Shown here: in pieces, positions 6,909 through 9,406 of the stretch | How positions within the stretch are numbered: position 1 is the stretch's first letter | Layout: each line of letters starts with the position of its first letter | Assembly: GCA_023434145.1 (NCBI GenBank) | Contig: JAEYTI010000108.1 | Span: forward strand, 1-9,406 | Source: Chloroflexota bacterium | Lineage (GTDB): Bacteria > Chloroflexota > Anaerolineae > Anaerolineales > Anaerolineaceae | DNA: 9,406 nt | Direction of reading: 5' to 3' | The notes under the pieces: generated by a model | Database searches by the model: none | Told to the model about the DNA's origin: nothing | The model's input: the letters and a program-made list of their open reading frames with translations, nothing else | Made by a program: the position numbers and the translations under genes

Positions 6909-7781
6909 GACCTCTTGCAAAAGTAAAGCGGGTAGGCATAATAGGAGGATGCGATACGAGACGGTCAAACAGCTCAAGGATGAAGATTTCAAACGATTGA
7001 CCTGAGTGAGCCGGGCGATGTTTGAAAAGTTGCTGGTGGTGGTAAAAGGCGGGCTGCGTGATTTTGGGCGAAAACCGAAATTGAGCCGAGAAGATCAGCT
7101 GTTGCTGACTTTGATGTATTGGCGCGAATACCGGACCGAGTTTCATATTGGGGGGGCACCTATGCAGTAAGCGAAGCAACCGTGTGCCGCACGATCCAGA
7201 AGATCGAGAACGTGTTGATGCAATCGGGAGCGTTCCGTTACCGGGCTGGAAGGCATTACAGCCGAGTGACACGGTGATCGAAGTGGTGCTTGTAGACGGC
7301 ACCGAACAACCGATCGAACGCCCGAAAAAAAACAGCGCAGGCATTACAGCGGCAAAAAGAAGCGACACCCGCAAAAAGCGCAGTGGATCGTGAACCAGAA
7401 GCGCCTGGAAATTCTCGCCACGGCCTTTGGGACGGGCAGCACGCACGATTTTCACCTGTTCAAAGAAAGTCGTAGTGCTATGTCAACCCATATTTGTTGC
7501 CTGGCCGATGTCGGGTATCTGGGGATTGGCAAGGTTCACAAAAACAGCCGGATCCCTGCCAAGAAATCCAAGCTCCATCCGTTGACTCAGGAGCAAAAAA
7601 CCGAGAACTACCAACTCTCCTGCCAGCGCATTTTTGTGGAGAATGTCATTCGCCGGTTGAAAATCTTCCGCATATTGAGCGAACGCTATCGCAATCGCCG
7701 CGAGCGCTTTGGATTTCGCTTCAACCTGATTGCCGCCATTTACAACCAGGAACTTGCTATCAACAAGCTTTGCATGGAGCC
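6909..7781 (+). mobile_element. Decayed IS5-family insertion sequence (about 873 bp)
   Basis: The element carries an IS5-type transposase pseudogene and fits the usual 800-950 bp length. The proposed ends are an imperfect inverted repeat: GACCTCTTGCAAAAGT (6909-6924) against GGCTCCATGCAAAGCT (complement of 7766-7781). They agree at 10 of 16 positions with a shared TGCAAA core. TA stands immediately outside both ends (6907-6908 and 7782-7783), matching the TA target duplication known for part of the IS5 family, but two bases are weak evidence. The left boundary coincides with the point where the older transposase fragment breaks off. The right end is the more degraded one, and the transposase stop that should sit there is lost. 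Confidence 0.65.
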
Positions 7782-7824
7782 TAATGAAGCTATAATGTTC
7801 TGGTGCCTGTTCAGCCGGGTTTGA
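6949..7824 (+). pseudogene. IS5-family transposase pseudogene (HTH_Tnp_4/DDE_Tnp_4 type)
   Basis: From ATG 6949 the product begins MRYETVKQLKDEDFKRLT, then stops at a TGA (7003-7005) where Gly (GGA) is likely ancestral, and goes on VSRAMFEKLLVVVKGGLRDF to MYWREYRTEFHIG, the helix-turn-helix part. A G7 run (7150-7156) shifts the frame into GTYAVSEATVCRTIQKIENV. A lost base near 7235-7240 shifts it into PGWKALQPSDTVIEVVLVDG, carrying the first catalytic Asp (VDGTE). An A8 run (7325-7332) shifts it back to NQKRLEILATAFGTGSTHDF. The second Asp (LADVGYLG) and the Glu (VENVIRRLK) follow. The shifts sum to zero, so first and last segments share a frame. The normal stop near NQELAIN is lost and the frame runs on to TGA 7822-7824. 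No active transposase can be made without restoring all lesions. Confidence 0.88.
7769..7796 (+). promoter_or_regulatory. Possible IS-border hybrid promoter facing the transaldolase gene
   Basis: A perfect TATAAT (7791-7796) lies 10 bp outside the right IS end. TTTGCA (7769-7774), inside the IS terminal repeat, stands 16 bp upstream as a 4-of-6 match to TTGACA. Transcription would start near 7803, giving a leader of about 140 nt before the transaldolase ATG. IS ends that donate a -35 to a neighbouring -10 are well known. Here it is a prediction from spacing and sequence only. Confidence 0.4.
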
Positions 7825-7846
7825 ATTTCACATCCTTTTTGTGTGC

Positions 7847-7863
7847 GTGCAGCAGTACTGCAC
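7847..7863. repeat. Dyad in the transaldolase leader (GTGCAG-CAGTA-CTGCAC)
   Basis: A perfect 6-bp inverted repeat with a 5-nt spacer, lying 83 bp before the transaldolase start, between the IS and the gene. It may be an operator or small leader hairpin. The rest of 7825-7945 shows only a weak TGTAAT (7902-7907) that could be a native -10. Confidence 0.35.
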
Positions 7864-7945
7864 AGAGAACACACCTTGCCCCCGATTCGTCGGAATGGTC
7901 ATGTAATTTTCGTTGCTTCATCTTTCCATGTTGAAGGAGTATGAA

Positions 7946-9031
7946 ATGCCAGTTGCGTACAAAAGCAAGCTTCATCAAATTGCCGTCCAGTTTCCTACCG
8001 ATTACTGGAATGATTCTTGTTCCATTGAAGAACTGACCTATGCCGTAGAGAACGGCGCGGTTGGCGCGACGACAAACCCGACCATCGTTCACGGCGTGTT
8101 GAACAAAGAACTGTACATCTGGGTTGATCGCATCCAGGAGATGATTGGGGAAAACCCAACCTGGGATGAAACTGCCATCACCTGGAAATTAATCGAAGAG
8201 ATGGCCGTCAAGGGCGCTGCCTTGCTGAAACCTGCTTTCGACCAGCACGACGGGAAGAAGGGCCGTCTTTCCATTCAAACCAACCCGGCGTTTTACCGCG
8301 ATGCAGTGGCGATCACGCGCCAGGCGGTGCACTTCAACACCCTGGCGCCCAATATGCAAGTGAAAGCGCCTGTCACGAAGGCCGGCTTACAGGCAATCGA
8401 AGAGGCCACCTACCTGGGAGTATCAATCAACGCCACAGTTAGCTTTACCGTCCCGCAAGCGGTTGCCGTGGCTGAATCCGTAGAGCGCGGCCTCGCTCGC
8501 CGCGCTGCAGAAGGCAAGGATATCGAGCACATGGCGCCGGTTTGCACCATTATGGTGGGCCGCACAGATGACTGGATGAAAGTGCTGGCCGGGCGAGAGC
8601 ACATCGATATTGACCCATCCTACCTGGATTGGGCCGGGATTGCCTGCATGAAGAGAGCGTACGCCATCTATCAGCAGCGCGGGTACCGCACCCGGTTGCT
8701 GGTGGCAGCCTATCGCCACCTGGGCCACGTGGCTGCGTTTATGGGCGGCGACCTGGTACTCTCGATCCCGTGTGATTGGCAGCGAAAATTCAATGCTAGT
8801 GATATCGAGGTGCGCGAGCAAATGAGCCGCCCGGTCGATCCGCGCATTATCGAAGCGCTGTGCCAGAAGATCCCCGATTTCCGGCGCGCCTATGAGGAAG
8901 ACGGTCTGAGCGTGGAGGAGTTCGATACCTACGGCGCCACCGTCCGCACGCTGCGCGGGTTCATCGGCTCTGCCCACGACCTAACAGGCGTCGTGCGCGA
9001 CTTTATGCTGCCCGATCCCGACGTAAAGTAG
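7946..9031 (+). CDS. Transaldolase-family protein
   Basis: Class I aldolase of the transaldolase family, 361 aa, cytoplasmic TIM barrel. Such enzymes move a three-carbon dihydroxyacetone unit between sugar phosphates through a Schiff base on lysine. ATG 7946 is chosen because AAGGAG (7934-7939) lies 6 nt before it; an upstream in-frame ATG at 7913 lacks a comparable site. Visible family features are an acidic residue in beta-1 (Asp23, DYWNDSCS), the TTNPTIV motif (42-48), the likely Schiff-base Lys140 in MQVKAPVTKAGLQAIEEATY, and the following SINATVSFTVPQAVAVAESV (160-179). It is longer than E. coli TalB (about 317 aa) and its motifs diverge. It may therefore be a specialised transaldolase, for example in sugar or sulfosugar breakdown, rather than the central pentose-phosphate enzyme. 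No pathway neighbours are in the window to decide. The gene stands alone, ended by a hairpin touching its stop. Confidence 0.88.
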   Translation: MPVAYKSKLHQIAVQFPTDYWNDSCSIEELTYAVENGAVGATTNPTIVHGVLNKELYIWVDRIQEMIGENPTWDETAITWKLIEEMAVKGAALLKPAFDQHDGKKGRLSIQTNPAFYRDAVAITRQAVHFNTLAPNMQVKAPVTKAGLQAIEEATYLGVSINATVSFTVPQAVAVAESVERGLARRAAEGKDIEHMAPVCTIMVGRTDDWMKVLAGREHIDIDPSYLDWAGIACMKRAYAIYQQRGYRTRLLVAAYRHLGHVAAFMGGDLVLSIPCDWQRKFNASDIEVREQMSRPVDPRIIEALCQKIPDFRRAYEEDGLSVEEFDTYGATVRTLRGFIGSAHDLTGVVRDFMLPDPDVK

Positions 9032-9074
9032 AAGTAGGGTTTTGAAAACGTGAAGCGTTTTCAAAACCCTACTT
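9032..9074. terminator. Bidirectional hairpin terminator between convergent genes
   Basis: Perfect 19-bp arms, AAGTAGGGTTTTGAAAACG (9032-9050) and its complement (9056-9074), surround a TGAAG loop. The hairpin starts at the first base after the transaldolase stop. It lies 4 nt past the stop of the convergent small gene, so it can serve both. No long T-run follows on either strand; the flank is only weakly T-rich (TTCCTCTATTC). Confidence 0.75.
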
Positions 9075-9078
9075 TCCT

Positions 9079-9207
9079 CTATTCATCCTCGAGTATACGC
9101 TGCTCGTCGAGCTTGCGTTTCTCCATCCACTTACTGAGAACTTTGAGCTTGATATAGCCGCCCACGACGACAACCGCAGCGATGAGAACCCACCAGTACC
9201 ATTCCAT
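9079..9207 (-). CDS. Small single-span membrane protein, 42 aa
   Basis: A short gene from ATG 9207 to TAG 9079-9081. AAAGGAG lies 8 nt before the start, a strong ribosome binding site. The product begins MEWYWWVLIAAVVVVGGYIK: an aromatic belt, one hydrophobic helix (about 5-18), then a basic and acidic amphipathic tail (KLKVLSKWMEKRKLDEQRIL, ending EDE). The likely topology is a membrane anchor with a cytoplasmic charged helix. I do not recognise a family. Longer in-frame readings up to 9330 exist but would cross a terminator-like hairpin and lack a binding site. The gene ends neatly at the bidirectional hairpin. Function unknown; small proteins of this build often bind or tune larger membrane complexes, which is only a possibility here. 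Confidence 0.7.
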   Translation of the reverse strand: MEWYWWVLIAAVVVVGGYIKLKVLSKWMEKRKLDEQRILEDE

Positions 9208-9228
9208 TTGCTTTTCTCCTTTCTTTCT

Positions 9229-9270
9229 AAAAAATGTTGTTCTGTGTGGTTGTGCTGCGCAATCACACAG
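9229..9270 (-). terminator. Hairpin with T6 run upstream of the small membrane protein
   Basis: Arms CTGTGTGGTTG (9242-9252) and CAATCACACAG (9260-9270) form an 11-bp stem with one G-U and a 7-nt loop. Read on the minus strand, a run of six T (9229-9234) follows 7 nt after the stem. This suits a rho-independent terminator for a gene entering from the right, or an attenuator before the 42-aa gene. The gap between stem and T-run is longer than ideal. Confidence 0.5.
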
Positions 9271-9295
9271 CATGCCTTTTAAATAACCCAAGTTG

Positions 9296-9406
9296 CTACC
9301 CAAGGGCGTTGATGGAGGAAGCGAGGACAAACAGCCCCACTTTCAACTCAAAGCCCTGAGCAGTGACAGAATGAATGTGTTTTGGCAACAAGCGCTCAAT
9401 CATGCT
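9296..9406 (-). CDS. Possible 3' end of a hypothetical gene entering from the right (partial)
   Basis: The minus-strand frame is open from the window edge to TAG 9296-9298, about 36 codons. It contains MIERLLPKHIHSVTAQGFEL followed by the hydrophobic KVGLFVLASSINALG. An ATG at 9403 is the only visible start, but its upstream region is outside the window, so this could be a small complete protein or the tail of a longer one. The terminator-like hairpin 26 nt further on supports a transcript ending here. No family recognised. Confidence 0.35.
   Translation of the reverse strand, partial: SMIERLLPKHIHSVTAQGFELKVGLFVLASSINALG

Noticed and set aside
7150..7332. Programmed frameshifting at the G7 or A8 run, as used by some IS elements
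   Set aside because: Three shifts plus an in-frame TGA are needed to make the protein, and one shift has no slippery run, so decay is the simpler reading.
6883..7455. Long minus-strand open frame (190 codons) across the IS
   Set aside because: It is antisense to the recognisable IS5 transposase and its translation resembles no protein; it stays open because of the decayed codons on the other strand.
7811..8092. Minus-strand frame that might continue the older transposase to the right of the IS
   Set aside because: The translation shows no transposase blocks, and the frame that would join 6908 contains stops at once; it is antisense to the transaldolase start.

Overview
The window looks like a bacterial chromosome segment, most probably from a Chloroflexota lineage of the Anaerolineae type. 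This is an inference. It rests on the protein style: a MacA/MacB-type exporter with a small anchored companion protein, an ECF sigma/anti-sigma pair of the DUF4367-like kind, and transposase fragments of a type I associate with that group. No marker gene settles it.

Left part (1-3950, minus strand): a tightly packed operon reading right to left. It encodes an HlyD/MacA-type adaptor, a MacB/LolD-type ATPase (4-bp overlap), an FtsX/MacB-type permease (14-bp overlap), and 37 bp later a membrane-anchored protein cut by the window edge. Upstream (3981-4041) is an array of four direct repeats with an exact 11-bp period next to a -10-like hexamer. This is the arrangement expected for an OmpR/PhoB-family regulator. 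Exactly such a regulator lies next door (4105-4818, minus), separated from the array by a perfect 25-bp-stem hairpin. I infer that the regulator controls the exporter. No histidine kinase is in the window.

Middle (4819-6435): a divergent intergenic region carries a TATAAT box for each direction and an unexplained coding-like stretch without a start codon. Next come an ECF sigma factor, probably translated from a leaderless mRNA, and its translationally coupled membrane anti-sigma factor, closed by a hairpin.

Transposon graveyard (6436-7830): several nested dyads, a C-terminal fragment of an old transposase on the minus strand, and abutting it a decayed IS5-family element of about 873 bp. Its transposase has one nonsense codon and three frameshifts. 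The right end of this IS may supply the -35 of a hybrid promoter whose -10 (TATAAT) lies just outside it, pointing at the next gene.

Right part (7825-9406): a transaldolase-family gene (plus), a 19-bp-stem hairpin shared with a convergent 42-aa single-span membrane protein (minus), a terminator-like hairpin with a T6 run, and the possible C-terminal end of a gene entering from the right.
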